A model generated the notes under the pieces. It was not told where the DNA came from. It saw only the letters and a list, made by a program, of their open reading frames with translations, and ran no database searches. This document shows positions 1-7,537 of a DNA stretch of 27,640 nucleotides, in pieces. The position numbers and the translations under genes are program-made. Position 1 is the stretch's first letter; each line of letters opens with the position of its first letter. The stretch is from Bacillota bacterium (GTDB lineage Bacteria; Bacillota; Clostridia; Oscillospirales; Acutalibacteraceae): the NCBI GenBank assembly GCA_023412845.1, contig JAEZRH010000121.1:1-27640 (forward strand), given 5' to 3'.

Positions 1-24
1 TTCTTCCGGTTTTTTCGGGCGGTA

Positions 25-414
25 TTATCGGTCTCCGATCGCGCGAAATATACATGCGACGGCTATCACAATGCCGAATTGCGCTTTGATCTGCAAAGAT
101 GGCCAAGGCAGCAGCGCCAGAATCAGCCAGAGTAGCAGAAAAAACAAGATAGATTTATCAAGGAAGCAATAAAAATGGTAAAAAACGCCGTTCCTCGGTT
201 GGATTGGAAGATAGTCGCGTTCTAAGATACCAGAAAAGTAAATTTCACTATTGACCAACCAGGCCCATGCGAGAATGATTCTAACTGACCAGTAGGCTTC
301 TGGAATAGACCAGGCGGCCAAAAGCAGAACCAGGGAGATAACATAGTAAAAACGCCCTATTACTGGAAAACAAAGGCTTACCAATTTTTCATTAAACTTT
401 CCAAGAAAATTCAT
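25..414 (-). CDS. small four-helix membrane protein, unknown function (possible immunity partner)
   Basis: The 129-residue protein has about four hydrophobic segments (roughly residues 22-38, 43-60, 88-104 and 111-125) and no signal peptide or known catalytic motif. I do not recognise the family. It starts 6 bp after the stop of the secreted-protein gene at 421-1059, and a GAGG that overlaps that stop codon serves as its ribosome site. The two are therefore almost certainly co-transcribed and translationally coupled. Both genes are clearly AT-richer than the rest of the window. A small polytopic protein directly behind a secreted hydrophobic protein is the usual layout of a bacteriocin and its immunity protein, but that role is inference from position only. 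The gene is complete; its stop lies 24 bp from the window edge, so further operon members may be missing. Confidence 0.7.
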   Translation of the reverse strand: MNFLGKFNEKLVSLCFPVIGRFYYVISLVLLLAAWSIPEAYWSVRIILAWAWLVNSEIYFSGILERDYLPIQPRNGVFYHFYCFLDKSILFFLLLWLILALLPWPSLQIKAQFGIVIAVACIFRAIGDR

Positions 415-420
415 AATGCC

Positions 421-1059
421 TCAGTCCAATTCCCCACTGAAAATGGTATACGGAGAACCATAGCTTTTATTTGCCATATTAAGGTTATTAGCCCAGAAAC
501 CTGTCTGGAAATAGGCAAAGGATCCGTCACTATATTTAACCTCACGATACCGCTTAACTACATCTGCTTTTACCCACTGACCTTTCTGAATAAGGCCTAA
601 AGGACTACCAATTGTAGCATAAATCGCGGTGGCTATGTCCATAGCCTTATTAGTTGCTAAACCTAGCGCACCACCAACTGTTGACATCATAGAATACAGC
701 CCAGCAAGGATACCTATCGATTCAGTAACCGAAGCCGAATAATACTTATCGACACCGCCGAACCACGGCCCATACACCAAACCACTAGCGCCTGCTTTCG
801 CGTTGATGCGGGCAACCTCTTCCTGAGAAAGCCTTTGATCACCATACTTCTGAATATCGTTTTTCAGCTTGGAAAGTTCCGCCTCGGACATACCGGCCGG
901 CAGCTTAATCGTTTCGGTGCCGGTCTTTCGTTGAAGAACAATTTCGTTTTCCGATTGGGATGTCGTTGCCTTCTCAGCGGCGAACGACGGGACACAGACT
1001 GTCACGGACAGCGCCAGAACCAGAACGAAGCTGATGAGCTTTTTAAAGTTCTTTAACAT
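421..1059 (-). CDS. secreted protein with glycine-rich hydrophobic core, unknown function (bacteriocin-like candidate)
   Basis: I chose the ATG at 1059 because a strong AAGGAGG (1067-1073) lies 7 nt upstream; an in-frame start at 1125 lacks a ribosome site. The 212-residue product begins with a classical signal peptide: Lys3/Lys6/Lys7, a hydrophobic core at 8-23, and probable signal peptidase I cleavage after Ala27 (PSFA/AEKA). The mature N-terminal part is charged (about 28-95). Residues about 114-158 form a Gly/Ala-rich hydrophobic stretch (GILAGLYSMMSTVGGALGLA and onward) able to insert in or bind a membrane. The tail is aromatic and polar (YFQTGFWANNLNMANKSYG). The only cysteine lies in the signal peptide. 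I do not recognise the family. The architecture and the membrane-protein gene behind it suggest a secreted antimicrobial or membrane-active protein; a cell-surface protein is the alternative. Confidence 0.72.
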   Translation of the reverse strand: MLKNFKKLISFVLVLALSVTVCVPSFAAEKATTSQSENEIVLQRKTGTETIKLPAGMSEAELSKLKNDIQKYGDQRLSQEEVARINAKAGASGLVYGPWFGGVDKYYSASVTESIGILAGLYSMMSTVGGALGLATNKAMDIATAIYATIGSPLGLIQKGQWVKADVVKRYREVKYSDGSFAYFQTGFWANNLNMANKSYGSPYTIFSGELD

Positions 1060-1066
1060 TATAATT

Positions 1067-1091
1067 CCTCCTTGGGCCTGTTTCAAGGCCC
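1067..1091 (-). promoter_or_regulatory. ribosome site abutted by a perfect 6-bp hairpin
   Basis: On the minus strand GGGCCT-TGAAAC-AGGCCC (1091-1074) is followed immediately by AAGGAGG (1073-1067). A second possible hairpin (TTCGTT...AACGAA) lies just upstream. The stem touches the Shine-Dalgarno sequence, so it could affect translation or mRNA stability of the secreted-protein gene. No known riboswitch class was recognised in the leader. Confidence 0.45.
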
Positions 1092-1210
1092 CGATTCGTT
1101 TTACTTGCGAACGAAAAGTTTTCAACCCGTAACCTGTCCAAGGGACTCACCCCTTCTTCCTTCCGATGTACCGTGTGCTTGTACGCCGTTCTGATTTACT
1201 TCCTATGTAT

Positions 1211-1239
1211 ATACCGTTTGAGACCCCAGTTTTGTTACA
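1211..1239 (-). promoter_or_regulatory. ECF-sigma-like promoter of the secreted protein/membrane protein pair
   Basis: Reading the minus strand, TGTAAC (1239-1234) and CGGTAT (1216-1211) are separated by 17 nt. This is the AAC-type -35 and CG-type -10 layout of extracytoplasmic-function sigma factors, and it does not resemble the TTGACA/TATAAT promoters elsewhere in this window. Transcription would start near 1204 and leave a leader of about 145 nt before the ATG at 1059. The assignment rests on motif shape only. Confidence 0.4.
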
Positions 1240-1272
1240 ACTTTTTCCAAAAAATTTCTTTGGAATAAGGAA

Positions 1273-1309
1273 CGCCCCCCGCACATCCGTTACGGACATG
1301 CGGGGGGCG
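1273..1309 (-). terminator. strong hairpin terminator after the MalY/PatB gene
   Basis: A perfect 11-bp GC stem (CGCCCCCCGCA at 1273-1283 with TGCGGGGGGCG at 1299-1309) has further pairing inside the loop. On the minus strand it is followed by a broken T tract (TTCCTTATTCC). On the plus strand a run of seven T follows 4 nt after the stem, so it may work both ways. It separates the aminotransferase transcript from the accessory pair. Confidence 0.75.
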
Positions 1310-1336
1310 CGATTTTTTTACAGGGAATCCAAGCGG

Positions 1337-2518
1337 TTACAGCGCATCCACGGCGCGCTTGAGCCGTTCGAGCGACTCGCACAGCACAGAAGGCGGGCAG
1401 GCGAGGTTGATGCGCTCGAAACCGGCACCCTCTTCGCCGAAAAGATAACCCTCGTCAAAGAACAGACGGGCCTTTCCGCGCAGGAAGGCTTCCAGTTCTT
1501 TCGGTCCCATCCCGAGCGAGCGGCAGTCGAGCCACATCAGGTACGTCCCCTCGAGCGGAAGCGGCTTGAGCTGCGGAAGGTTCTCGGCGAGGAAACGCAC
1601 CGTCCCGTCCCGGTTTTCCCGAAGCCGCGCGAGCAGCTCGCCGAGCCATGCTTCCCCCTGCGTGTACGCGGCCTCGCACGCGGCGTAGCTGAAATAGTTC
1701 GTATCGCCGGACGCAATGTTTTCCGCCGCGATGCAAAAGCGCGACCGCAGGCCGGGGTCCGGGATCATGATGTTGGAAATCTGCAGCCCGGCGAGGTTGA
1801 ACGTTTTCGAAGGCGCGGTCATGACCATGCAGTTCCGCGCGAATTCTTCCGAAATAGACGCAAAAGCCGTGTGCCCGTTGCCAGGGAAGACAAAATCGAA
1901 ATGGATTTCATCCGAAATGACCGTCACGCCGTTGCGCAGGCAGATTTCACCGAGGCGCGTAAGCTCTTCCCCCGTCCACACCCTGCCGACCGGATTGTGC
2001 GGGCTGCACAGGATGAGCGCCTTCGCGCGCGGGTCGCGGGCCTTCCGCTCGAGGTCGTCAAAATCCATTTCGTACCGGCCGTCCCGGAGCAGCAGCGCAT
2101 TGTCGAGGACGGTGCAGCCGCTCCGCTCCACGGCGCGCGTGAACGGATAGTAGACCGGCCGCTGGAGGATGACCCTGTCGCCCGGGCGGGTCAGGGCGCG
2201 GACGGCCGTGAACACCGCCGGAACGACGCCGGGGGAGAGGCAGACCCAATCTTTTTGAATCTCCCAGCCGTGGCGGCGCCGCATCCAGCCGCAGACGGCG
2301 TCATAGTAGCTCTCCGTGGGGCCGGTGTAGCCGTAAAGACCCGTTTCGGCGGCCTTCACCAGCGCGCGCGTGATCTCCGGCGCGGTGCGAAACTCCATGT
2401 CCGCGACCGAAAGCGCTATCACGTCCCCGCTGCTTTCTCCCATGCTTTTCGGGATCAGATCCCATTTTTCCGAGCCGGTTCCCCTGCGGTCGATCACCGT
2501 TTCAAAGTCGTACATCAT
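1337..2518 (-). CDS. MalY/PatB-type PLP-dependent C-S lyase/aminotransferase
   Basis: This is a cytosolic fold-type I PLP enzyme of the MalY/PatB group, which acts as cystathionine beta-lyase or a related C-S lyase; some members are aminotransferases. The 393-residue length is typical. Visible hallmarks are the SPHNPVG loop (172-178), SDEIHFDFVF (202-211) with PLP-contacting Asp203, the SKTFNLAGLQ motif with Schiff-base Lys238, and the C-terminal FERINLACP with carboxylate-binding Arg369. I chose the ATG at 2518 because GGGAGG lies 9 nt upstream; the open frame continues further but without a ribosome site. The gene follows the HAD phosphatase by 50 bp, so the two are probably one operon. The family match is firm. 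The exact substrate, and hence the symbol patB or malY, cannot be read from sequence. Confidence 0.9.
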   Translation of the reverse strand: MMYDFETVIDRRGTGSEKWDLIPKSMGESSGDVIALSVADMEFRTAPEITRALVKAAETGLYGYTGPTESYYDAVCGWMRRRHGWEIQKDWVCLSPGVVPAVFTAVRALTRPGDRVILQRPVYYPFTRAVERSGCTVLDNALLLRDGRYEMDFDDLERKARDPRAKALILCSPHNPVGRVWTGEELTRLGEICLRNGVTVISDEIHFDFVFPGNGHTAFASISEEFARNCMVMTAPSKTFNLAGLQISNIMIPDPGLRSRFCIAAENIASGDTNYFSYAACEAAYTQGEAWLGELLARLRENRDGTVRFLAENLPQLKPLPLEGTYLMWLDCRSLGMGPKELEAFLRGKARLFFDEGYLFGEEGAGFERINLACPPSVLCESLERLKRAVDAL

Positions 2519-2568
2519 TCCTTCGAACCTCCCATAATCCTTTTCCGTTTCCCCCCGGGCGGTCTTTC

Positions 2569-3222
2569 TCACAGACCGGCAAGACCTTCCGCAGGCCATT
2601 TTTCCAGATATCCGTCGGCGGCGGCGCGCATCCGTCCCTCGTCGTCCCGCGAGACGGGGTCGTAGAACCCGACCGCTGCCATACCCGCCGCTTTCGCGCC
2701 CAGGATGCCGGGCAGCACGTCCTCGAACACCACGCACCTCCCGGGCGGAACTCCCAGCCGTTCCGCCGCGAGCAGGTAGATGTCGGGGAAGCCCTTGCCG
2801 CGCCGGACCTCGCCGACGGAGGCGAATGCATCGAACAGGCCGTAAACGCCGTTGCGTCTGAGCGCCGGACCGTAAAGCCGCGGCGAAAGCGCCGTGGCGA
2901 CGCCCAGCTTTTTGCCCTCCGCTTTGAGAGTAAGCAGGAACTTCTCCGCGCCGGGCTTGAGCGGGATCGTGTTCTCGTAAGCGCCCGCGGCGAGGGAATC
3001 CCATTCGCGGATGAGCATGCCCGGCGTCTCGGCAAGCCCGAACCGGCGCACGGTATACTCCGCAGCCTCCTGAAACGACATGGCCCCGACCGCCGCGGAA
3101 TAATCCGGCGTGACCTCGAGCCCTCTTTTTTTCAGGAAAACGCCGTCAAGGCCTTCCCACATGCCGAGCGAGTCGAGCAGTGTGCCGTCAAGGTCGAAAA
3201 CGGCGGCGTCAAAATCGATCAC
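2569..3222 (-). CDS. HAD superfamily hydrolase, beta-phosphoglucomutase-like/phosphatase
   Basis: This is a HAD subfamily IA protein with motif I DLDGTLLDS near the N-terminus (nucleophile and general-acid aspartates), a four-helix cap, the motif II region around ATALSP, a motif III lysine in GKGFPD, and a motif IV acidic pair in VFEDVLPG. It should dephosphorylate or isomerise a small phosphorylated metabolite; the substrate is unknown. I chose the GTG at 3222 (217 residues) because GGGAGG lies 7 nt upstream and the domain begins right there. An in-frame ATG at 3261 would add 13 residues without a ribosome site. It lies 50 bp upstream of the MalY/PatB gene and probably shares its transcript. 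Confidence 0.85.
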   Translation of the reverse strand: MIDFDAAVFDLDGTLLDSLGMWEGLDGVFLKKRGLEVTPDYSAAVGAMSFQEAAEYTVRRFGLAETPGMLIREWDSLAAGAYENTIPLKPGAEKFLLTLKAEGKKLGVATALSPRLYGPALRRNGVYGLFDAFASVGEVRRGKGFPDIYLLAAERLGVPPGRCVVFEDVLPGILGAKAAGMAAVGFYDPVSRDDEGRMRAAADGYLEKWPAEGLAGL

Positions 3223-3267
3223 AGTGTTCCCTCCCGTCCGCAAGATCCCATCTCCGGACAAAATTCG

Positions 3268-3299
3268 GTCCCCGGCCGGACTTCACCGCAACCGGGGAC
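3268..3299 (-). terminator. possible terminator after the DUF975 gene
   Basis: An 8-bp inverted repeat (GTCCCCGG at 3268-3275, CCGGGGAC at 3292-3299) is followed on the minus strand by CGAATTTTG, a weak T tract. It sits between the DUF975 stop and the HAD start. It could instead be a leaky or processing structure, because no separate promoter for the HAD gene is obvious. Confidence 0.4.
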
Positions 3300-3342
3300 A
3301 AGAGGTAAGTGAGGTAAGTAAGAAAGAAATAAGAAAGGACTC

Positions 3343-4104
3343 CTACGCGGCCGGCGGTGCGGGGGGCACCAGGCCGAACTCGGCGGGATTCACCGCCCCG
3401 CTCTCGATCAGGCGGCCGCGCATGTAAATGTATAGTTCCGCGAAAGCGGCGTTGTAATAGGCGCTGACAAGACTGAGCGTCACCGTCGAGAGCAGAAGGC
3501 CCACCGGCTGCAGAAACCGGCTGAACACCGCAGCCGGGATTCCGGCCAGCAGGAACCAGCCGAAGAAAGAAAGCACCAGCATCAGGACGTCGGCTTTTTC
3601 CCCATGCGTCATCATGCTGCTGATCTGCCGCGCGCGGGCGCCCGGCATGGACGGATTGTCGGAAAGAATGAACTTCACCATGCAGTATTCCAGCGCCTTT
3701 ACGATGCCGGGGACGATGAGCAGCAGCGACCAGAGCCCGATGAACAGATCGGTGACGAACAGGGCGCCCGTCGTATTGCCGTAGCTGCGCCGAAATCCGC
3801 TGAAAATCGTGCCGACGTCGGTGACGCCGAAATGGTTTTGCACGAAAAACCGCGCCAGCCCCACCGCGAGCGCGATGCCTACAAAGACGTCAAACGCCAC
3901 GGAAAAGAATCCCAGGCCGCCCCACTTCCACGGCTGAAGCAGCGCCTGTCCGGAGGCGATGGCGTCCTGCATCTTCGAACCTTCCTGAACGAACTGAAAG
4001 ACGCGGGAAATCAGGCTGACGATCAGGCACGCCGCGAACGCAGTCGCATATTTTCCGGAAAGCGCGGTCCTGGCGTTCTGTTTCAGAATTGCCCTGCTCC
4101 ACAT
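3343..4104 (-). CDS. DUF975 family integral membrane protein
   Basis: The 253-residue polytopic protein has the DUF975 opening, an amphipathic MWSRAILKQNARTALSGKY followed by the first membrane helix. Several more hydrophobic segments follow, including VGIALAVGLARFFV, FIGLWSLLLIVPGIV, VLMLVLSFFGWFLL and LLLSTVTLSLVSAY. The family has no established biochemical function. I chose the ATG at 4104 because AAGGA lies 8 nt upstream; the longer open frame starts with a TTG at 4128 that overlaps this ribosome site. The C-terminus is Pro/Ala-rich. It stands alone between ilvC and the HAD/MalY genes, and nothing in the neighbourhood explains its role. Confidence 0.8.
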   Translation of the reverse strand: MWSRAILKQNARTALSGKYATAFAACLIVSLISRVFQFVQEGSKMQDAIASGQALLQPWKWGGLGFFSVAFDVFVGIALAVGLARFFVQNHFGVTDVGTIFSGFRRSYGNTTGALFVTDLFIGLWSLLLIVPGIVKALEYCMVKFILSDNPSMPGARARQISSMMTHGEKADVLMLVLSFFGWFLLAGIPAAVFSRFLQPVGLLLSTVTLSLVSAYYNAAFAELYIYMRGRLIESGAVNPAEFGLVPPAPPAA

Positions 4105-4216
4105 AGAAAAGATCCTTTCCGCCGGCAAAATATCCGCCGGGTGAAACGTACGGCTGACATGCGGTGTGCCGGCATACCAAAAGTTTACAGGCCCGCCGAC
4201 GAAGGCTTACGGAAAC

Positions 4217-5221
4217 TCAGTCGTCGATGGGCTGATTGTACCAGGAGTACATCTTGCGCAGCTCTTCGCCGGTCTTCTCCAGCGGATGCTCCGCGTGGAT
4301 GCGGCGGTCGGCCAGGAAGTGCGCGCGTCCGTTCTTGTTCTCGGCGATCCACTTGGTCGCGAACTCGCCGTCCTGGATCTCGCCGAGGATCTTCTTCATC
4401 TCTTTCTTGGTCTCCTCGGTCACAAGGCGCTTGCCGCTCTCGTAGTCGCCGAACTCCGCCGTGTCGGAGATGGAGTAGCGCATCAGCTTGAAGCCGCCGC
4501 GGTAGATCAGGTCGACGATGAGCTTCATCTCATGGATGCATTCGAAGTACGCGTTCTCCGGAGCATAACCGGCTTCCACCAGCGTTTCGAACCCGGCCTG
4601 CATCAGGGCGGTCACGCCGCCGCAGAGCACGCACTGCTCGCCGAACAGGTCGGTCTCTGTCTCGATCTTGAACGTCGTCTCCATCAGGGCGGCTCTTGCC
4701 GCGCCGAGTGCGGCGCCGTAGCCGAGGCCGAGTTCAAGCGTATGTCCGGTGTAGTCCTGCTCCACGGCGATCAGCGCCGGAACGCCCTTGCCCGCGACGT
4801 ATTCGCTGCGGACGGTGTGGCCCGGGCCTTTCGGGGCGATCATGAACACATCTATGTTCTTCGGCGGGACGATCTGTTTGAAATGGATGTTGAAGCCGTG
4901 CGCGAACGCGAGCGCCTTGCCCTCGGTGAGGTTGGGGGCGATCTCCGCCTTGTAGACGTCCGCCTGCTTCTCGTCCGGAATCAGGACCATGATAATATCG
5001 GCTGTCTTCGTCGCCTCCGCTACCGAAACCACCTTAAAGCCCTTGGCTTCGGCCTTTTCCCTGCTTTTGCTTCCCTCGTAAAGCCCTACAATCACATTGA
5101 CCCCGCTGTCGCGCAGGTTGAGCGCATGCGCGTGACCCTGGCTGCCGTATCCAATAATGGCAACTGTCTTTCCTTTCAGCACGTTGATGTCACAGTCGGC
5201 GTCATAATAGATCTTTGGCAT
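4217..5221 (-). CDS. ilvC: ketol-acid reductoisomerase (class I)
   Basis: IlvC converts acetolactate or acetohydroxybutyrate to the dihydroxy acids of valine and isoleucine synthesis, using NADPH and Mg2+. The 334 residues match the short class I form. An N-terminal Rossmann domain has GYGSQGHAHALN (24-35) and a cofactor-phosphate loop with serines (YEGSKSREK, 48-56) typical of NADPH preference. The knotted C-terminal domain carries metal-binding Asp191 and Glu195 (DLFGEQ) and Glu227/Glu231. The start is clear: AAGGAGG lies upstream of the ATG at 5221. It is the last gene of the ilvBNC operon, 51 bp after ilvN. No convincing terminator was seen after the stop. Confidence 0.97.
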   Translation of the reverse strand: MPKIYYDADCDINVLKGKTVAIIGYGSQGHAHALNLRDSGVNVIVGLYEGSKSREKAEAKGFKVVSVAEATKTADIIMVLIPDEKQADVYKAEIAPNLTEGKALAFAHGFNIHFKQIVPPKNIDVFMIAPKGPGHTVRSEYVAGKGVPALIAVEQDYTGHTLELGLGYGAALGAARAALMETTFKIETETDLFGEQCVLCGGVTALMQAGFETLVEAGYAPENAYFECIHEMKLIVDLIYRGGFKLMRYSISDTAEFGDYESGKRLVTEETKKEMKKILGEIQDGEFATKWIAENKNGRAHFLADRRIHAEHPLEKTGEELRKMYSWYNQPIDD

Positions 5222-5272
5222 TTTGTTTTTCCTCCTTGCCTTTCGGCAGAATATTAAACAAACGGAAAAGTA

Positions 5273-5779
5273 TTAAGCTTTGGCGTTTTGTTTCAGGGTT
5301 GTATCAGAGCCTTTTTCAATGGCGATGACACCCGCGCGGACGACCTCCTTGATTCCGTAGGGCTTCAGCAGCCCCAGCAGGGTCTGCGCGCGGTCCTCGC
5401 CGCCGGTGAACTGCAGGGTAAGCGACTGCGGCGCCACGTCCACGATGGCGGCGCCCATCAGCTCGGCGATGTTCATGATCTCGGCGTGCTGCCGTATTTT
5501 GCAGGTGACCTTCACGAGCGAAAGCTCGCAGCCGATAAAGCTCTCCGGTTCCAGCACCTTGACCTTGATGACCGGAATCAGCTTGTTGAGCTGCTTTTCC
5601 ACCTGCTCGACGATATGTTCATCCCCGTCGACCACAATGGTCATACGGGAAATCTTCGGATTTTCCGTGGTGCCGACGGCAAGGCTGTCGATGTTGAAAC
5701 CGCGGCGCGAAAACAGCCCCGCGACCTTCGAAAGGACGCCCGGCTGGTTCTCCACAAGGACGGAAAACGTGTTTTTCAT
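5273..5779 (-). CDS. ilvN: acetolactate synthase small (regulatory) subunit
   Basis: This is the regulatory subunit of acetohydroxyacid synthase. It stimulates IlvB and usually confers valine feedback inhibition. The 168 residues contain an N-terminal ACT domain (about 1-75) with the characteristic LVENQPGVLSKVAGLFSRRG and the FNIDSLAVG strand, then the C-terminal small-subunit domain with FTGGEDRAQTLLGLLKPYG. The start is firm: AAGGAGG overlaps the ilvB stop codon, leaving a 12-bp gap and implying coupled translation. The gene is also called ilvH in other organisms. Confidence 0.95.
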   Translation of the reverse strand: MKNTFSVLVENQPGVLSKVAGLFSRRGFNIDSLAVGTTENPKISRMTIVVDGDEHIVEQVEKQLNKLIPVIKVKVLEPESFIGCELSLVKVTCKIRQHAEIMNIAELMGAAIVDVAPQSLTLQFTGGEDRAQTLLGLLKPYGIKEVVRAGVIAIEKGSDTTLKQNAKA

Positions 5780-5791
5780 CGTGCGGCCTCC

Positions 5792-7414
5792 TTACAGCGT
5801 CGGCTCGTCGGGATCGACGGCACAGACAAGCAGCGCCGGCCCCCCCTGCGCCAGCAGCCCGCGCGCAAGCCGCTCGGCCGCGGCGTTGTCCTCAGCCATC
5901 GCCGCCGGGATGCCGTAGGCCCCGGCGAGCTTTACAAAATCGGGATTGCCGTCCAGCAAGGTCGCCGGACATCGCCCGTATTTTTTCTTCTGAATCTCCC
6001 ACACCATGCCGAGACGGTCGTTCTGCATCAGCACGATGAGGATGGAAAGATTTTCACGCTTCATGGTCGCCAGCTCGCACATGGACATCTGGAACGAGCC
6101 GTCGCCGCAGATGCAGACCACCTGGCGGTTCGGCTTCGCAAGCTTTGCCCCGATGGCGGCGGGCAGCGCATAGCCCATGGTGCCCAGGCCCCCCGAAGTG
6201 AGGAACCGGCCCTCTTTCACGTTGAAATTGTTCGCGGCCCAGATCTGGTTCTGGCCGACGTCGGCACAGAGGATGGCGTCGTCTTCCATCATGGCGGAAA
6301 GCGCCCGCAGGAAGGAGCGCGGCTCCAGCGTGCCCTTCCCCTCGCGCGGCTCGCCCTTCGGCACGAAAGCGGCCTTTTCCGCCTGCACGCGCTCCTGCCA
6401 CGCGGCGGGGGCAGTGCCCTCCGTCTCCGCGGCAAGGCTGCGCAGAACAAGGCGGATATCGCCCACGATGGGGATATCCACGTCCATGTTCTTGCCGATC
6501 TCGGCGGGGTCGATGTCGATGTGTACGATGGTCGAGCCCTCCGACACCTGGTGCGGGTCGGAGACGGCGCGGTCGCCCACGCGCGCGCCGCACAGCAGGA
6601 TCAGGTCCGCCCCGTGCATGGCCTGATTGGCGTTTTTGTGCCCGTGCATGCCGATCATGCCGAGGTAAAGCGGGCTGTCCATCGGCACCACGCCCAGGCC
6701 CATCATGGTGGAGACGACCGGGATTTTCGTTTTTTCCGCAAACGAGATCAGTTCGTCCCGCGCGCCCGCGAGCACCACGCCGCCGCCGCAGACAAGAAGC
6801 GGACGCTTCGCCTTCGCAATGGCCTCGGCCGCCTTGCGCACCTGCATGGCGTGCCCCTGCGTGCGGGGCTTGTAGCCGACGATCTGCGCTTTCTGCGGGT
6901 AGACGAACGATTCCACGGTCTGGTTCTGCACGTCGGTCGGCACGTCGATGAGGACCGGCCCCGGCCGGCCCGTGGAGGCGATGTGGAACGCCTCCTTGAA
7001 GACGCGCGGGATCTCCTGCGCATCTTTTACAAGGTAGGAATGCTTGGTGAAGGATTCGCACGCGCCGGTGATGTCGGCCTCCTGGAACACGTCGCGGCCG
7101 AGCAGCCACGAGTTCACCTGCCCCGTGATCACGATGAGCGGAATGGAATCCATATACGCCGTGGCAACGCCTGTGATCAGGTTGGTCGCGCCCGGACCCG
7201 ATGTGGCGACGCAGACGCCCGGCACGCCGGCCGAGCGGGCATAGCCGCTCGCTTCATGCGCGGCGTTCTGCTCCTGCCGCACCAGAATATGTTTGATGGG
7301 GGAACGGTCCAGAAAGTCGTAGAACGGGCAGATCGCCGCGCCGGGATATCCGAATGCCATTCTGACATTCTCGCTCTCAAGGCACCGGACCATCATTTCT
7401 GCTCCGCTGACCAA
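5792..7414 (-). CDS. ilvB: acetolactate synthase large (catalytic) subunit
   Basis: IlvB is the ThDP- and FAD-dependent enzyme that condenses pyruvate with pyruvate or 2-ketobutyrate, the first common step to valine, leucine and isoleucine. Visible are FGYPGAAICPFYD, the catalytic-Glu segment VRQEQNAAHEASGYAR, the FAD-domain region and the C-terminal ThDP motif starting GDGSFQMSMCELATMK and closing in LMQND. I place the start at the TTG at 7414: GGGAG lies 8 nt upstream and the product opens with SGAEMMVRCLES, as family members do. The first in-frame ATG (7453) lies between the -10 box (7455-7460) and the predicted transcription start (about 7448), so it should not be in the mRNA. The enzyme is 540 residues from TTG, 553 from the ATG. 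First gene of ilvBNC. Confidence 0.93.
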   Translation of the reverse strand: MVSGAEMMVRCLESENVRMAFGYPGAAICPFYDFLDRSPIKHILVRQEQNAAHEASGYARSAGVPGVCVATSGPGATNLITGVATAYMDSIPLIVITGQVNSWLLGRDVFQEADITGACESFTKHSYLVKDAQEIPRVFKEAFHIASTGRPGPVLIDVPTDVQNQTVESFVYPQKAQIVGYKPRTQGHAMQVRKAAEAIAKAKRPLLVCGGGVVLAGARDELISFAEKTKIPVVSTMMGLGVVPMDSPLYLGMIGMHGHKNANQAMHGADLILLCGARVGDRAVSDPHQVSEGSTIVHIDIDPAEIGKNMDVDIPIVGDIRLVLRSLAAETEGTAPAAWQERVQAEKAAFVPKGEPREGKGTLEPRSFLRALSAMMEDDAILCADVGQNQIWAANNFNVKEGRFLTSGGLGTMGYALPAAIGAKLAKPNRQVVCICGDGSFQMSMCELATMKRENLSILIVLMQNDRLGMVWEIQKKKYGRCPATLLDGNPDFVKLAGAYGIPAAMAEDNAAAERLARGLLAQGGPALLVCAVDPDEPTL

Positions 7415-7454
7415 CCGAACCACTCCCTTGCGGTCTTCTGAATATTTATCCATG

Positions 7455-7484
7455 ATTATAACATTCCGTTTGCAGACCCGTCAA
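7455..7484 (-). promoter_or_regulatory. sigma-A promoter of the ilvBNC operon
   Basis: On the minus strand TTGACG (7484-7479), an 18-nt spacer and a perfect TATAAT (7460-7455) put the start near 7448. The leader to the proposed TTG start is only about 34 nt, so there is no room for a T-box or peptide attenuator. Control may be at initiation or through IlvN. Confidence 0.8.
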
Positions 7485-7537
7485 GGCAAAACGTAACCAA
7501 TAATCTCATCGATTGTACGTGTTAAATTGTTAAAGCG

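Noticed and set aside
1166..2665. Plus-strand open frame of 499 codons across the terminator and MalY/PatB gene
   Set aside because: It begins inside the ECF-like promoter region, runs through a strong terminator and opposes a complete enzyme gene.
4105..4216. Palindromic GC-rich sequences between ilvC and the DUF975 gene
   Set aside because: Several short GCCGGC-type repeats are present, but there is no T tract and no clear -35/-10 pair; nothing specific can be supported.
5288..7441. Plus-strand open frame of 717 codons opposite ilvN/ilvB
   Set aside because: It is a shadow of the GC-rich ilvB frame: His/Arg/Gly-rich composition, no ribosome site, no family motif, and the minus strand encodes complete known enzymes.
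7455..7537. Possible T-box or leader-peptide attenuator ahead of ilvBNC
   Set aside because: The promoter leaves only about 34 nt of leader; no specifier loop, T-box sequence or Leu/Val/Ile-rich peptide is present.
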